This document shows, in pieces, positions 5,729 through 6,481 of a stretch of 6,481 nucleotides of DNA (its first letter is position 1; each line of letters opens with the position of its first letter). Both the position numbers and the translations under genes were made by a program. Below the pieces are notes generated by a model, which saw nothing but the letters and a program-made list of their open reading frames with translations, searched no databases and was not told the origin of the DNA. Source of the stretch: CAWEHQ01 sp051001995 (lineage in GTDB: Bacteria > Actinomycetota > Thermoleophilia > Solirubrobacterales > Thermoleophilaceae); the NCBI GenBank assembly GCA_051001995.1, contig JBPCMT010000047.1:1-6481 (forward strand), read 5' to 3'.

Positions 5729-6481
5729 GTGCCGCCGCCCACCGCGGACGCAGGCGCGCGCGTCGAGGCGCTCGAGGTGTTCGTGGAGCTGCTCTCCAAC
5801 ATGGACGGGGAGACACGGGCGCGCGACTTCTACGACCGACTCTGCGAGGCCGTCTGCCGCCTGACCTCGATGGAGCGGGCCGCGCTGTTCCTCTATGACG
5901 GCTCGATGGACCGCGTGCGCGTACGGGGCGTTCACGGCGCTGATACCGGCGAGATCCGCGAGATCGACGCGACGCTCGAGGACGCTCCGATCGCGCAGCG
6001 TGCGCTCGCAGAGGACCGCGTGGTGGAGGTCTCGGAGGACATCGAGCGCGCGGTGCCCGCTCGCTACGCGCGGACGCTCGGCATCACCACCCTGACCTGC
6101 ACGCCGCTGTCGGCGGCCGGCTACTGGTTCGGGGTGATCCTGGCCGACCGCGGCGGCGGCCGCTTCACGCTTACCGACGCCGAGCGCCACGCGATGTGGA
6201 CGGTCGGCAAGGTGGCCGCGCTCGCCGCCAGCGCGCGCATAGCCACCCGCCAGCAGGAGCGAGCCCACCAGCTCGCCGCGCGGATCGACCTTGCCCGCGA
6301 GATCCACGAGCGCGCGATGCAGCGGATCTTCGGGATCTCGCTGGCACTCGGGGGCGACCACGACCTCTCGCCCGACGAGCGCGCGCGCTGCCGCCAGGAG
6401 GCCACCGCCGCGCTCGGGGAGCTGCGCTCGGCCATGGCGCGGCCGCTGGCTCCGGTCGAACGCCGCAGCGACACCACGCTG
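5729..6481 (+). CDS. GAF-domain sensor histidine kinase, HisKA_3 (NarL/DegS) type, truncated by window end
   Basis: Two-component sensor kinase, 251 codons visible, open at the right edge. Residues about 25-155 look like a GAF domain: an opening helix (FYDRLCEAVCRLTSMERAAL), a central strand pair and GVILADRGGGRFTLTDAERH leading to the final helix. No signal peptide or membrane segment is present, so it should be cytosolic and sense a small ligand, redox state or light through GAF; the ligand is unknown. A linker leads to the dimerisation/phosphoacceptor helix LAREIHERAMQRIFGISLAL with H193 as the phosphorylated His, E194 where the family usually has Asp, and Q198 completing the D/E-x-x-x-Q phosphatase motif of HisKA_3 kinases. 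The ATPase domain would lie past the window, and a LuxR-type regulator is often next in such systems. GTG 5729 is the only usual start after the in-frame TAG at 5690 that keeps the full N-terminus; it lacks its own good ribosome binding site, see the leader ORF. Confidence 0.85.
   Translation, partial: MPPPTADAGARVEALEVFVELLSNMDGETRARDFYDRLCEAVCRLTSMERAALFLYDGSMDRVRVRGVHGADTGEIREIDATLEDAPIAQRALAEDRVVEVSEDIERAVPARYARTLGITTLTCTPLSAAGYWFGVILADRGGGRFTLTDAERHAMWTVGKVAALAASARIATRQQERAHQLAARIDLAREIHERAMQRIFGISLALGGDHDLSPDERARCRQEATAALGELRSAMARPLAPVERRSDTTL

Noticed and set aside
5459..6361. 300-codon minus-strand open frame
   Set aside because: It is antisense to the end of the PLP gene and to the kinase, which both show clear family motifs on the plus strand.

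Overview
High-GC bacterial chromosome (about 70% by eye). GTG starts are common, codon third positions are strongly G/C, and long spurious open frames lie antisense to almost every gene. The gene content (short single-chain aconitase, CehA/McbA-type PHP hydrolase, RhtA-like exporter, fold-III PLP deaminase/aldolase, GAF plus HisKA_3-type kinase) fits an actinobacterium. A lineage such as Thermoleophilia is a guess; nothing here proves the taxon. No mobile element, CRISPR array, tRNA or rRNA was seen.

Layout: two minus-strand genes at the left form a probable two-gene operon, a PaaI-type hotdog thioesterase (2405-2001) followed after 44 bp by an aconitase (1956 to beyond position 1). Diverging from them across 56 bp is a plus-strand PHP-domain metallohydrolase (2462-3523). 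It runs convergently, with only 7 bp between stop codons, into a minus-strand RhtA-like EamA exporter (4436-3531). Across a 43-bp divergent gap the plus-strand fold-III PLP amino-acid deaminase/aldolase-like gene (4480-5670) begins. After 58 bp comes a GAF-containing sensor histidine kinase (5729 to beyond the right edge), preceded by a possible 8-codon leader ORF.

How the genes work together: the aconitase belongs to the TCA cycle. The thioesterase probably hydrolyses an acyl-CoA. The exporter and the PLP enzyme share a divergent control region and both fit amino-acid (threonine-like) metabolism, which is inference from family and position only. The kinase may follow the PLP gene in the same transcript.

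I do not see a new multi-gene system. The best observations are: (1) the aconitase has Ser where the first iron-sulfur Cys of the Gly-Ser-Cys-Thr-Asn motif normally sits, with a Cys four residues earlier; (2) the thioesterase seems to need a CTG start to keep its conserved N-terminus; (3) a tiny ORF with its own ribosome binding site ends 2 nt before the kinase GTG; (4) the PLP enzyme lacks the usual His-X-Cys zinc motif of D-serine dehydratase/D-threonine aldolase relatives.
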